A stretch of 64,000 bases of DNA, taken from positions 74,079 through 138,078 of the forward strand of contig CAJTVB010000008.1 of NCBI GenBank assembly GCA_910579755.1. The letters run 5' to 3'. Below, in pieces: positions 8,142 to 17,643 of this stretch. The notes below the pieces were generated by a model. The model did not search any database. It was not told the DNA's origin and was given only the letters and a program-made list of their open reading frames with translations. Positions within the stretch are counted from its first letter, which is position 1. Every line of letters starts with the position of its first letter. Made by a program: the position numbers and the translations under genes. This DNA comes from an uncultured Acetatifactor sp. (GTDB lineage Bacteria > Bacillota > Clostridia > Lachnospirales > Lachnospiraceae).

Positions 8142-9791
8142 ATGTACAGATTGATGGTTGTGGACGATGAAGCGTTGATCCGTCAGGGACTGCTGGCCAG
8201 ATTGGAGTTTTTGGGGTTTGCCTTTGAGCAGGTGTGGGAGGCCGGAGGCGGAACGGAGGCTTTTAAGATTCTGGAGGAATCGCCGGTGGACATCTGCATC
8301 GCGGATATTCAGATGCCGGATCTGGACGGCCTGACTTTTATCGAAAGAGCAAAGCAGCTCCGGGGAGGAATGAAAACACAATTTATCCTATTGAGCGGCT
8401 ATGCGGAGTTTTCCTATGCCGAGCGGGCTATTTCGCTGGGAGTGTCGGACTACCTGCTGAAGCCTCTGGCCAATGAGGAGCTGTCCAGGGCTATGAATAA
8501 AGCCATGGGCCTTCTGGAGGAGGAGGCCAGGCGGCGGGCTACGGCCGCATCCCGGGAGCACCTGGCCAGGACCCAGCAGGACTTCTGGCTGGAACGGGAG
8601 ATCAACGCTCTGTTGAATGAGAAAAAGCCGCTGGAAAACAGAAAACGCTATCCCCAGCTTCAGGAAAGACATCCCGAACTGCTCTGTGCGGGAGAACGGA
8701 TGCTGATGCTGGGAATATTGAACATTGAGGCGGACATACAGCAGGGAAGCTTTGCGAGAGAGGATGCGGAGCTGCTGCGCTTTTCGGTGCGGAACGTGTT
8801 TTCCGAGCTGGCATCCAGGGGAGCCAAGCTCATTGCGGACAACCTCACCAATATGGAACAGATGTATCTGATCTTTATCGGAAGCGAGCCCATGAGCCTC
8901 CGGGAGGAGGTGGAACGGATTTTCGTCAGAATATATACGTTGTTCGAGAGGAAGCTGGATGTGTTTCTGTCCATGGGGGTCAGCAGCTGCCGGAAATCTC
9001 TGGATGCCGCCGCCAGAAGAGAGGCGGGAGAAGCATTGAAATGGCGTGATGCCCAGGACAGGCTGGCCCTTTGCTTTTACGGGGACCGGAAAATGCTGGA
9101 GGTAAAGAATTTTCCTACGGCGGAGCTGAATCTGTTGGGCGTCTTTATGGAGAGGGGAGACCTGGAGGGCATGCGTAAATCCATTGGGCGGATTTTAGCG
9201 GAACAGCTTCATTCCCGGTACAGTGCTCAGTTTACCCATATGATCCTGGGACGCATTCTCAACATGGCTCTGCTGGCCTTTCCGGCCAGCGAGGGAAGAG
9301 AGGAGAGGCTGGAGGAGCTGATGTCCGGTTTTACCCTGGCGGATGAGACCGGGGAGCCCAAGGAGCTGGCGGAACGGCTTTACGCCCTGCTGCTTCGCTA
9401 TATTGGGCAGGAATTCCAGGAGGCTCATGCGGAGGATAAGATCAAACTGGCCATTCAGTATATGCAGCAGAATTTCGAGCGGAATATTGTGATCAACGAG
9501 CTGGCGGGACGGTACGGAATGAGCCCCAACTATTTTTCCACCATGTTCAAAAAGGAGACAAACCAGTCAGCTATTGCCTATCTGACAAATCTGCGGGTAC
9601 AAAAGGCGGCCTGGTATCTGGAAAATACAGAAGAGAGCGCAGTGGATATCTCCCAGCGGGTGGGATATGAGGACAGTCAATACTTTTTCAGGGTGTTTAA
9701 AAAGACTATGGGGATGACTCCCCTGATGTATCGAAAGGAATACAGAAAAAATGCAAGTGAACGAAGTGACAGAGAGAAAGATAACGGATAA
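8142..9791 (+). CDS. YesN-type response regulator with AraC DNA-binding domain
   Basis: 549 residues: an N-terminal receiver domain with VVDDE (residues 6-10) and phosphoacceptor Asp55 in CIADIQMP, a middle linker domain of about 300 residues, and a C-terminal AraC-type double helix-turn-helix (from about residue 440: INELAGRYGMSPNYFSTMFK, then VGYEDSQYFFRVFKKTMGMTP). It starts two bases after the kinase stop and overlaps the next gene by 41 bases, so kinase, regulator and transporter form one transcript. The expected role is activation of the glycan-utilisation genes in response to an external sugar. Confidence 0.92.
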   Translation: MYRLMVVDDEALIRQGLLARLEFLGFAFEQVWEAGGGTEAFKILEESPVDICIADIQMPDLDGLTFIERAKQLRGGMKTQFILLSGYAEFSYAERAISLGVSDYLLKPLANEELSRAMNKAMGLLEEEARRRATAASREHLARTQQDFWLEREINALLNEKKPLENRKRYPQLQERHPELLCAGERMLMLGILNIEADIQQGSFAREDAELLRFSVRNVFSELASRGAKLIADNLTNMEQMYLIFIGSEPMSLREEVERIFVRIYTLFERKLDVFLSMGVSSCRKSLDAAARREAGEALKWRDAQDRLALCFYGDRKMLEVKNFPTAELNLLGVFMERGDLEGMRKSIGRILAEQLHSRYSAQFTHMILGRILNMALLAFPASEGREERLEELMSGFTLADETGEPKELAERLYALLLRYIGQEFQEAHAEDKIKLAIQYMQQNFERNIVINELAGRYGMSPNYFSTMFKKETNQSAIAYLTNLRVQKAAWYLENTEESAVDISQRVGYEDSQYFFRVFKKTMGMTPLMYRKEYRKNASERSDREKDNG

Positions 9792-11079
9792 AAGGCAGGC
9801 ATTTTTCCTGTTTGTCATCTGCTGGATGGCATATTTTACCTGCTATATCGGAAGGCTGAATTATTCATCTGCCATGGCGGCCATGATCGAGGAAGCGGTT
9901 CTGACCAAGACACAGGCCGGAACCATCAGCATGGTGTACTTTTTTGTCTACGGCTCCGGGCAGCTGTTGAACGGCTTTTTGGGAGACCGGCTTCCTCCGG
10001 GAAGAATGATCTTTGGGGGATTATTCCTGTCCATGATCTGCAATCTGCTGATGGGCGTGTCAGGCTCCTTCGGCATTATGGCCGTGGTGTGGGGCATCAA
10101 CGGATATGCCCAGTCCATGGTGTGGCCCCCTATTATCCGGATTTTTGCCAGAAGGCTGGAGGAGGCCGTGCGTCTGCGCTATTGTGTGGATATCGTCTCC
10201 ACTCAGGCGGCGGGCACTCTGGCGGCCTATGTGCTGTCGGCAGCGGTGCTGGCAGTGTCCGGCTGGCGGACAGTGTTCTGGGGAGCGGGACTTTGCCTGC
10301 TGGCAGCCGCCATTCTCTGGGCCGCAGGCTACGCCCGGGTGGAGCGAATTGCCGGAGGGCAGGCCGGGGCATCCCGGAATGGCAGAAAGCTTTTTGAGGG
10401 GAAGAAAGACAAGGCCGAGGAATCCGCACCTGCTGCCGGAAAGGGCGGAAGGAGTTTTCTTACATTGATTGGGGGAGGACTCTGGCTGATCATTCTGCCG
10501 GTGGTAGTCCACGGAATTTTGAAGGACGGCGTTACCTCCTGGGTTCCCACATACATACTGGAGACCTTTCATACCTCAGCATCCCTGTCTGTGCTGGTGA
10601 CCACGGTGCTTCCCATCGTCAATCTTTCCGGCGCCTACCTGGCCCGGGCCCTTTACCGCAAATGTGGCGGCAACGAGGTCAGGGCATCCGCCGTCTTTTT
10701 CAGTGTGTCGGTAGCGGCCCTGCTGGCCCTCTGGACTGTGGGATCCTTTTCTCTGGTGCTGACGGTGGTATTGCTTTCGATAATCACCGCCTCCATGATG
10801 GGAGTCAATACGCTGTTTGTGAACCTGCTTCCCCTCCGCTATGAGAAGGAGGGGAAGGTGTCCAGTGTATCCGGCTTCTTGAATGCCTGCGCTTATCTTG
10901 GCACCGCAGTCTCTACCTTTTCCATTGGCCTGATGGTGGAGGGATTGGGATGGGGCGCTACAGTGGCCGGATGGCTGGCAGTGACGGCGGTGGGACTGGT
11001 GGTCTGCCTGGCCGTGAGAGGCAGGTACAGAACCGGCGATACACAGAGCAGTGATTCCGGCTCGGCAGCCTCTTCGTAG
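9751..11079 (+). CDS. MFS transporter of the organophosphate:phosphate antiporter type
   Basis: 442 residues with about twelve membrane segments. The start (FFLFVICWMAYFTCYIGRLN) and GYAQSMVWPPIIRIFARR resemble GlpT/UhpT/PgtP-type antiporters, in which a gene order with a two-component system is also known. The substrate cannot be told from sequence; a sugar phosphate or phosphoglycerol-like compound is the family expectation. ATG 9751 with GAAAGGA upstream, inside the end of the response regulator gene. Its last 187 bases overlap, on the other strand, the 3' end of the PHP-domain gene. Confidence 0.85.
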   Translation: MQVNEVTERKITDKRQAFFLFVICWMAYFTCYIGRLNYSSAMAAMIEEAVLTKTQAGTISMVYFFVYGSGQLLNGFLGDRLPPGRMIFGGLFLSMICNLLMGVSGSFGIMAVVWGINGYAQSMVWPPIIRIFARRLEEAVRLRYCVDIVSTQAAGTLAAYVLSAAVLAVSGWRTVFWGAGLCLLAAAILWAAGYARVERIAGGQAGASRNGRKLFEGKKDKAEESAPAAGKGGRSFLTLIGGGLWLIILPVVVHGILKDGVTSWVPTYILETFHTSASLSVLVTTVLPIVNLSGAYLARALYRKCGGNEVRASAVFFSVSVAALLALWTVGSFSLVLTVVLLSIITASMMGVNTLFVNLLPLRYEKEGKVSSVSGFLNACAYLGTAVSTFSIGLMVEGLGWGATVAGWLAVTAVGLVVCLAVRGRYRTGDTQSSDSGSAASS

Positions 11080-12584
11080 AGCTTAGGAATCACGGGACAG
11101 AGCGGATCCGAAATCCCGGCGCCTGAGTCCCCGAGGTCCAAGGCTGCCAGGTGTGCGAACTTTTCCCAGGGAATGCTTAAGGGGCTGTCCGGAGAGATCC
11201 GTTCCTCTATGGTGCCGCCGGACAGCCGCAGAGTCATGAGATATGTTTTGCCCGGGTCGACGGGACACCCGGGCTTTCCGCCGTCCAGAATGCGGAAGAC
11301 GGTGCACCGCTGCTCCGGGAGATTTTCCGCCGCCAGCAGAGGGCCCTTTGATACCCAGGTACAGCGTTCTCTCACTGCCAGATCCAGGGCTTCGGAGGCA
11401 GGAAGGCCCCGGTCCTGGACAAAGGTGGCGTAGTTTCCTGCCAGCTTCCATTTTCCGTGAAGATCCATGCCGCAGGTAACCGCAATGTGCCAGCCGGCCA
11501 GAATCAGCTTTTCCCAGAGCAGAAGAGCCGGCTCATTTACCTCCTTCAAGGGCTCGGGATTGTTGAAAATCTCGATGAAATCCACATCAGAGTAATCTGT
11601 CATCTGCATCTCAAAGCGGCAGCCGGTGGCAAAGGGGTAGCCGTAGGAGAAGGGATGGGCGATGCCTGCCAGGGCGCCTGTGCTTCGGATTTTGCGAAAG
11701 ATCAGCTCAGGACGGCGGGGATCGATGGAATCCCAGGGAACATATTCCCGCAGATTAAGACACAGAATATGTCCGTAATAGGTAGTATATTCCATGCCGT
11801 AAATGCACTGGATGGAATTGGGTGTTTCCTCCAGCAGCGCCTTCATTTTCGGGTGGCCGGAAATGGTATTGTGGTCCGTCAGCGCAAAGGCGTCGACACC
11901 GTCTGCTGCCATATGATCCAGCAGGTCTTGACAGCTCAGGGAGGCATCGGATTCTGTAGTGTGATTGTGCAGCTCCAGTCTTAAAAATTTTTGCGGGCTT
12001 TCTGTTTTTGTGTTTTTTGTTTCCGGTGCGTCTGCCTCAGTTTTTGCAATGTCTGATTCAGCTTCAGCCGTTTCTGCTTTCGTAATCATCTTTTGTTCTG
12101 CTTCTTTGCAGTTTTCCAGCTTTTTCCCCTTAATGGTTACTGTGTAAGGCGTATCGTCCAACAGAACCTGAAATACCAAAACCGTAACCTTCAGCACACC
12201 CTCCAGGCGTTCGGGCATAATACAGCCCTGGGAGAGCTCTCCCGGACCAAAGTGCATATGCCGGCAGGTGAGCTGTTTGTGGATACAGCCTATAAATTCA
12301 TCGTTCAGGAAAGCGGAAATGTGGATCTCCGTCTTGGTCTCCCGGAAAAACAGTTCGGCCAGCTGCTCCCGGCTCATGGCTTCATAGGCGCTGGTGTTGT
12401 ACCGGAGACGACAGTAATCTACCAACTCTTCCACCGGTACCTGAGAGGGAGATTCATAATGCTGTTTGTCGAAGGCAAGACAGATATCCAGCTCCTCCAG
12501 GGGATCCGTCAGACAGAAGGTATAGGTGATCTGGCCGATGAACTCTCTGCTGAGAAGGCCCTTGGCCTCATATAATTGCTGCAT
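10893..12584 (-). CDS. PHP-domain phosphoesterase-like protein
   Basis: 563 residues. The first 170 form an unrecognised N-terminal domain; then comes a short Lys/Glu/Thr/Ala-rich linker (about 165-195). A PHP domain follows from about residue 200, with LHNHTTESDAS, FALTDHNT, YGMEYTTYYGH, GIAHPFSYGYP and GMDLHG, the usual metal-binding His and Asp residues. PHP proteins hydrolyse phosphate esters (histidinol phosphate, nucleoside 3',5'-bisphosphate, sugar phosphates); the substrate here is unknown. The start ATG has GGAGGAA before it. The C-terminal 60 or so residues are low in structure, rich in Thr, Pro and Ala, and encoded opposite the transporter gene, so they may be a late extension. It is the only minus-strand gene in the glycan locus. 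Confidence 0.8.
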   Translation of the reverse strand: MQQLYEAKGLLSREFIGQITYTFCLTDPLEELDICLAFDKQHYESPSQVPVEELVDYCRLRYNTSAYEAMSREQLAELFFRETKTEIHISAFLNDEFIGCIHKQLTCRHMHFGPGELSQGCIMPERLEGVLKVTVLVFQVLLDDTPYTVTIKGKKLENCKEAEQKMITKAETAEAESDIAKTEADAPETKNTKTESPQKFLRLELHNHTTESDASLSCQDLLDHMAADGVDAFALTDHNTISGHPKMKALLEETPNSIQCIYGMEYTTYYGHILCLNLREYVPWDSIDPRRPELIFRKIRSTGALAGIAHPFSYGYPFATGCRFEMQMTDYSDVDFIEIFNNPEPLKEVNEPALLLWEKLILAGWHIAVTCGMDLHGKWKLAGNYATFVQDRGLPASEALDLAVRERCTWVSKGPLLAAENLPEQRCTVFRILDGGKPGCPVDPGKTYLMTLRLSGGTIEERISPDSPLSIPWEKFAHLAALDLGDSGAGISDPLCPVIPKLYEEAAEPESLLCVSPVLYLPLTARQTTSPTAVTASHPATVAPHPNPSTIRPMEKVETAVPR

Positions 12585-12612
12585 TTTCAGTTCCTCCTGA
12601 TTTTCAGATAGT

Positions 12613-12651
12613 TTGACGGCAGGGACAGCAGTCTTAACTGTTTGCCGTCAA
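12613..12651. promoter_or_regulatory. Inverted repeat in the divergent promoter region
   Basis: TTGACGGCA at 12613-12621 and TGCCGTCAA at 12643-12651 are perfect inverted copies, 21 bases apart. They lie between the PHP gene (minus) and the metallophosphoesterase gene (plus), where a shared operator would be expected. A -10-like TATAAT for the plus-strand gene is at 12770-12775. Confidence 0.4.
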
Positions 12652-12802
12652 CCTTACTATAACGGAAAAACACCCTGTGCGGAATGGACAAATCAAAGAG
12701 GAGAGGTGGAAAATTTCCCAATACAGATCGGAGTTTTCTCCATTGTGGAACAGAACGGAATTTTCCTATTATAATAAAAAGATTTCAGGGAGGAAAGACG
12801 GA

Positions 12803-13735
12803 TTGGAAAAGAAACTGCATTTCAGGGAGGACGGAACTTTTCGGATCCTTCAGCTGACAGATATTCATTACACCGAGGATGACGAGCGGGATCATAGAAC
12901 CGTGGCGCTGATGCGGGATTTGATCCGGCGGGAGCAGCCCGATTTTATTGTCACTACAGGAGATACCGTTTACGGGGAAAAAAATCTGGAGTATCTGCCT
13001 CTGGCGCTGGCGCCGCTGACGGAGTCCAAAATTCCCTGGACCTTTACCTTCGGAAACCATGATGTGGAGTTTGCGGGAAACCGTGAAGAACTGTTTGCGG
13101 CGGTTCGGAGGCTGCCGGGGTGTATGGCGTATCACGATCCGGCCTCTTTGGACGGCATGGGAAACCATACCATTGGCATTGAAGACGGAGAGGGAAGAGT
13201 GCGGTGGCTGATTTTCGGCATGGATTCGGGAGACTACAATCCGTTGAAGCAGGTTGGAGGCTACGGCTTTGTGACCCACAATCAGATCCATTGGTATCAG
13301 GATCAGATCCGCAGACAGGAGCAGCAGGGAGAGGATTTTGGGGTTCTGATCTTTCAGCATATGGCCCTGCCGGAATATGCGGAGGTGTTCCGCTATGAGA
13401 CCTGCTACGGTACAAGGCGGGAGGGGTTTGGATGTCCCAGGATCAACACGGGATTTTTCGCGGCCATGGTTCAGGCAGGCCACAATCCCAGCATGTTTGT
13501 GGGACATGATCATGTGAATGATTTTTACGGGAAGCTCTACGGCGTGACTTTAGGGTACGGCCGGGCCACCGGCTACGGAACCTATGGAGCCCAGGATTTT
13601 GCCCGGGGGGGAAGGGTGTTTGTGCTGAACCAGGAGGATGCCTCTTCTTACACTACCTATGTAAGCCTGGAGGGCGGCATTGTGGTGGACGATCCTTGGC
13701 GGTATGAACCGTTGGAAAAAAGGGCGGAGGGATAA
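12803..13735 (+). CDS. Calcineurin-like metallophosphoesterase
   Basis: 310 residues with all five metallophosphoesterase motifs in order: QLTDIH (Asp and His), TTGDTVYGEKN, FGNHDVEF, FQHMALPEY and VGHDHVNDF, so it should bind two metals. The closest architecture I recall is that of cytoplasmic purple-acid-phosphatase-like proteins. I chose TTG at 12803 because AGGGAGGAAA precedes it by six bases; the frame is open further upstream but without a binding site. There is no signal peptide, so the substrate is intracellular. Its place between the regulators and the sugar importer suggests removal of phosphate from an imported glycan or sugar phosphate (inference). Confidence 0.88.
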   Translation: MEKKLHFREDGTFRILQLTDIHYTEDDERDHRTVALMRDLIRREQPDFIVTTGDTVYGEKNLEYLPLALAPLTESKIPWTFTFGNHDVEFAGNREELFAAVRRLPGCMAYHDPASLDGMGNHTIGIEDGEGRVRWLIFGMDSGDYNPLKQVGGYGFVTHNQIHWYQDQIRRQEQQGEDFGVLIFQHMALPEYAEVFRYETCYGTRREGFGCPRINTGFFAAMVQAGHNPSMFVGHDHVNDFYGKLYGVTLGYGRATGYGTYGAQDFARGGRVFVLNQEDASSYTTYVSLEGGIVVDDPWRYEPLEKRAEG

Positions 13736-13798
13736 ATAACTATCAGATTATAATCGAATAAGTGTAGAAATTTACAGAGAATAAAGGAAAATAGTCCA

Positions 13799-13828
13799 TT
13801 GTTTCAGAAGATGGCGTTTCAGTATAAT
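13799..13828 (+). promoter_or_regulatory. Putative sigma-A promoter of the ABC importer operon
   Basis: TTGTTT, 18 bases, TATAAT. The -10 is perfect. The permease start codon is 35 bases downstream. Confidence 0.55.
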
Positions 13829-13862
13829 AATTCCACTAGAGCAAGGAAGAGGAGGGTATTAC

Positions 13863-14795
13863 ATGAAAAGCAGTGTAAAGGCTCAAAAAGCGCCCATCGG
13901 AAAGCGGCTCGTCAAGTTCTGGCCGCTGTATGTCATGCTGGTGCCGTGTATTATCTACTATATTTTGATCAAGTATGTACCCATGGCCGGACTTTTGCTG
14001 GCGTTTAAGGATTACTCCTACAAAAAAGGGATTTTTGGAAGCCCCTGGGTGGGCTGGCGTTATTTTGAAACCTTTTTCACCAGCTATGACTGCCTGCGGC
14101 TGATTAAGAACACGCTGGTGGTCGGATTGATCAAATGTATCCTGGAATTTCCCTTCGCCATCATTCTGGCGCTGATGCTGAATGAGGTGCGGAACATGAA
14201 ATTCAAGAAGATAACCCAGACCATTACATATCTTCCTCACTTCCTGTCCACGGTTATCATTATCACCATGCTGCAGAGGATTCTGGCTCCCGGAGAAGGT
14301 CTTCTGAACCAGATCATAGCTCAGATGGGAGGAAGCGGAGATACCTTCTTCCTGATGGAAACCAAGTACTTTTATCAGATTTTGTTCTCCATGGATCTGT
14401 GGCGCAACATCGGCTGGGACTCCATTATTTATCTGGCAGCCATAGCCGGAGTGGACAGCTCGCTTTATGAGGCGGCGGAGATGGACGGCTGCGGCAAGCT
14501 GAAGCGCATGTGGCATATTACTCTGCCGGGGATCCGGGGAACCATCGGCCTTTTGTTTATCATGGGTATCGGCGGCCTGCTCTCATCGGGGTTTGAACAG
14601 ATTTATCTGCTGCGTACACCCGGCAACATGGATCTGGCGGACACCCTGGACGTATATGTAGTGCGGATCGGTCTGTTGGGAGGACAGTTCGGATATGCCA
14701 CGGCCATCGGGTTGATTCAGGGACTGGTAGGACTGGTCATGGTGGTGACGGCAAACAAGATATGCAAGAAGATGACAGAGGTCAGTCTCTGGTAG
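13863..14795 (+). CDS. ABC sugar importer permease (LplB type)
   Basis: 310 residues, six membrane segments, with the EAA loop EAAEMDGCGKLKRMWHITLP near residue 200 that docks the ATPase. LplB-type permeases work with LplC-type partners and large binding lipoproteins for oligosaccharide import; both partners are directly downstream. The start ATG has GAGGAGGG upstream. No ATPase gene is found in the cluster, so a shared MsmK-like ATPase encoded elsewhere is expected. Confidence 0.92.
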   Translation: MKSSVKAQKAPIGKRLVKFWPLYVMLVPCIIYYILIKYVPMAGLLLAFKDYSYKKGIFGSPWVGWRYFETFFTSYDCLRLIKNTLVVGLIKCILEFPFAIILALMLNEVRNMKFKKITQTITYLPHFLSTVIIITMLQRILAPGEGLLNQIIAQMGGSGDTFFLMETKYFYQILFSMDLWRNIGWDSIIYLAAIAGVDSSLYEAAEMDGCGKLKRMWHITLPGIRGTIGLLFIMGIGGLLSSGFEQIYLLRTPGNMDLADTLDVYVVRIGLLGGQFGYATAIGLIQGLVGLVMVVTANKICKKMTEVSLW

Positions 14796-14861
14796 CGAAG
14801 GAAATTGAGAACCTTCTGACGCAAGTCTTTATATAGAAGGAAAATTAAAGGAGGAAAGAAC

Positions 14862-16667
14862 ATGAAAAAGCAATTTTTAAAACGTGTGTTTTCCACGCTG
14901 TTGGTGGGAACCATGGTAGCAGGCCTGCTTACAGGCTGCGGCGACGGCGGCGATAAGCCCGCGGACAACAGCACACCGCAGCAGTCTAATACCGGATCGG
15001 ATCAGACCGGATCCGCCCAGGAAAATCAGGGAGGCGATGAGGCACAGAACGACGAGTGGATCGCAGACCGCGAAATCGTTGTACAGATCTTTGTAAGCGA
15101 TGCCGGCAATGCGCTGCCGGAGGATCAGGAGAATACACCGGTATTCCAGGAGATCAAAAGGCGCACGGGTATTTCTCTGAAGCTGCAGTTTACACCCGGT
15201 CAGAACGGTAGTCTGGATGCATTGACCACTCAGCTGAATGCAGGACTGGATCCCAGTGTGGATGCTCTGATCTGCTATTTGAACAACTCCACCAGACCGG
15301 AGTTTCCGGTTCTGCTGAAGGCAGCCAAGGTGGATGAGATGTTTGCGGATGTGTCCGAGTACATGAAAAATTCCAAGGTGTACTCCAAGTATTATGAGGA
15401 AGGTTTCCTGCCCAACGACACTTACAAGAACATTGTGTTCCGTGAGGATCTGGACGGCGTATATCTGCTTCACCTGAACGTGGATGAGGTTGACCGGTCC
15501 ATGATCTATGATCCCAATGAAGAATACCTGGGCGGTCCCTATATCCAGAAGAGCATTGCAGAAGAGCTTAATATCGATCCTAAGTCAATAAGAACTCCCG
15601 AGGAGTTTTACGATCTTCTGGTAAAGATCAAAGAGCATGGCTTTAAGGATGACAACGGCCAGGATGTTATTCCTCTGGGACCCAAATTCTGGGGCGGCTC
15701 CTTCGACGCACTGGACTGGGATATGAGAGGCCTGCGGTGGGGCATCAGCGATGGCTACAACATGGACACAGACGGCCAGATTTATCATGAGGCCGAGACA
15801 GAGCATATCTATGATCTGATCAACTATGTACGTAAGCTTCTGAACGAAGGTCTCATGGACAAGGAATATTTTGATATGTCCGAAGAGAGAGCCGGAGAGA
15901 AATATTGGAGCCACAGCTACGCTATCATGGGCGACGTTCACAACTATGTGGACATTATCTATTCTTCTGAGGACTGGGTGCCTTTGGGGCCTCTGAACGA
16001 CATTGAGGGCGACAATAAGATGGTTACCACCGGAAAAGGCGGTTCCTGCTGTCTGGCAATTATGGATCAGGCCGAGAATCCTGAAGAAGTTTTCAAGTTC
16101 TTTGACTGGCTTTGCACCTATGAAGGACAGCTGCTGTGCCAGTACGGCGTAGAGGGCGTTTCCTACACCATGGTGGACGGACAGCCCCGTCTGACGGAAG
16201 AGGTTAAGGCGAAGCTGAATGAAGGCGACGAGGACTGGCTGATCAATAATGTGGGCGCAGCCTTCGGCGGAAGCGGAGCATACTTCTTTGAGTGTGTTTT
16301 GACCAACAAGAACAATATTGACAACTTCGGCGAGACAAGACCCGGTGCATCCGGAGGCGATGACAGTGAAAACATCTTTGCCAGAAGCGTTCGGATTGCC
16401 GAGGAGTATCCCAGAGAGTATAAGCTGAAGGAAGGCTTAAAGGCTACTGCTTTCCTGACGGGTCTGTCCTGTGAGGCGGCGCTGAAGGAGGCTCACGATG
16501 CATGGAAGGAAGAATTGGTGAAGGCATTCTATGCGAACGAGAGCGATGTGGAGAGCATTATCAACGCATTCCGTGACCGGCTGAAACGCGCGGGCGTTGA
16601 CGAGTTCAAGGAAGAGCTGATGAGGATCTACAACGAAGATCCTACAGCGATCCTGTTCTATAATTAA
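14862..16667 (+). CDS. Extracellular solute-binding lipoprotein (oligosaccharide)
   Basis: 601 residues. A signal peptide with lipobox LLTGC puts the acylated Cys at position 26. It is followed by a Ser/Gln/Asn/Gly-rich tether (about 27-65) and a large family-1-type solute-binding domain. The length of about 600 is typical of LipO proteins paired with LplB/LplC permeases. It should capture the glycan at the membrane outer face. It lies between the two permease genes, with GGAGGAAAG before the ATG. The ligand is not evident; the mannosidases downstream suggest manno-oligosaccharides or N-glycan fragments. Confidence 0.92.
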   Translation: MKKQFLKRVFSTLLVGTMVAGLLTGCGDGGDKPADNSTPQQSNTGSDQTGSAQENQGGDEAQNDEWIADREIVVQIFVSDAGNALPEDQENTPVFQEIKRRTGISLKLQFTPGQNGSLDALTTQLNAGLDPSVDALICYLNNSTRPEFPVLLKAAKVDEMFADVSEYMKNSKVYSKYYEEGFLPNDTYKNIVFREDLDGVYLLHLNVDEVDRSMIYDPNEEYLGGPYIQKSIAEELNIDPKSIRTPEEFYDLLVKIKEHGFKDDNGQDVIPLGPKFWGGSFDALDWDMRGLRWGISDGYNMDTDGQIYHEAETEHIYDLINYVRKLLNEGLMDKEYFDMSEERAGEKYWSHSYAIMGDVHNYVDIIYSSEDWVPLGPLNDIEGDNKMVTTGKGGSCCLAIMDQAENPEEVFKFFDWLCTYEGQLLCQYGVEGVSYTMVDGQPRLTEEVKAKLNEGDEDWLINNVGAAFGGSGAYFFECVLTNKNNIDNFGETRPGASGGDDSENIFARSVRIAEEYPREYKLKEGLKATAFLTGLSCEAALKEAHDAWKEELVKAFYANESDVESIINAFRDRLKRAGVDEFKEELMRIYNEDPTAILFYN

Positions 16668-16688
16668 TAAACATGCGGGGAGGGCGCT

Positions 16689-17606
16689 ATGAGTAAAATG
16701 CGGCACTTACACACGGGAATAAAAGTAAAGAGGAGCCTTGGTGAAAGGATAATACAGGTCATCATTTATCTGGTTCTGATTGCAGTCTGCCTGCTCATTG
16801 TCCTTCCCTGCCTGAATGTGGTGGCGCTTGCCTTTAACGACGGCAAGGACGCGGCCAGAGGCGGTGTGTACTTCTGGCCCAGGATGTTCACCCTGGAAAA
16901 CTTTCAGGAGGTATTCAAGAATAAGGGCATCATCCGCGGCTATGGCATCACCATAGCCAGGACGGTGATCGGAACCTTTATGAGTCTGTTGCTTTTGTCC
17001 CTTGCGGCCTTTGCCCTGAAGGAGAAGCAGCTTCCGGGAAGAACCTTTATCAATTTCATGATTACCTTTACCATGCTCTTTGGCGGCGGTACCGTGCCTA
17101 CCTACATCCAGTACAGAAGGCTTGGCCTGCTCAATAATTTCTGGGTGTATGTCATACCGGGGCTTTTCAGCGTGACCTACCTGATGATGATGCGGACCTT
17201 CTTTGAAGGGATTCCGGACAGTCTGGAGGAATCGGCCAAGCTGGACGGATGCGGATACTTTGGAATTTACGCCAAGATCATGATGCCCCTCAGTAAGCCG
17301 GTTATCGCCGTGGTAGGCCTGTATACGGCGGTAGGCCACTGGAACGACTGGTTCTCCGGAGCTTTCTACATGATGGACACAAAGAAGTGGCCCGTGCAGA
17401 CGGTTCTGCAGCAGATGCTGAACAAGGCCATGAGCCAGCAGCAGATCACCAGTGTGGCTCAGGCTATCGCCAGCGCCGGAGGCGTAACCTCCAACGCGCT
17501 TAAGATGGCAGCCGTGGTTGTCACAACGGTTCCTATCCTGTGTGTGTATCCCTTCATACAGAAATATTTCGCACAGGGTACCATGATCGGAGCCGTAAAG
17601 GGATAA
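16689..17606 (+). CDS. ABC sugar importer permease (LplC/YtcP type)
   Basis: 305 residues, six membrane segments, EAA loop EESAKLDGCGYFGIYAKIMMP near residue 180. It is the second permease half of the importer. It begins 21 bases after the lipoprotein gene with GGGGAGGG upstream. A strong terminator follows, so the importer genes form their own transcription unit. Confidence 0.92.
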   Translation: MSKMRHLHTGIKVKRSLGERIIQVIIYLVLIAVCLLIVLPCLNVVALAFNDGKDAARGGVYFWPRMFTLENFQEVFKNKGIIRGYGITIARTVIGTFMSLLLLSLAAFALKEKQLPGRTFINFMITFTMLFGGGTVPTYIQYRRLGLLNNFWVYVIPGLFSVTYLMMMRTFFEGIPDSLEESAKLDGCGYFGIYAKIMMPLSKPVIAVVGLYTAVGHWNDWFSGAFYMMDTKKWPVQTVLQQMLNKAMSQQQITSVAQAIASAGGVTSNALKMAAVVVTTVPILCVYPFIQKYFAQGTMIGAVKG

Positions 17607-17643
17607 ACAAAAGTTTCCAGGGCGCAAGGATGTATTGATTTAA

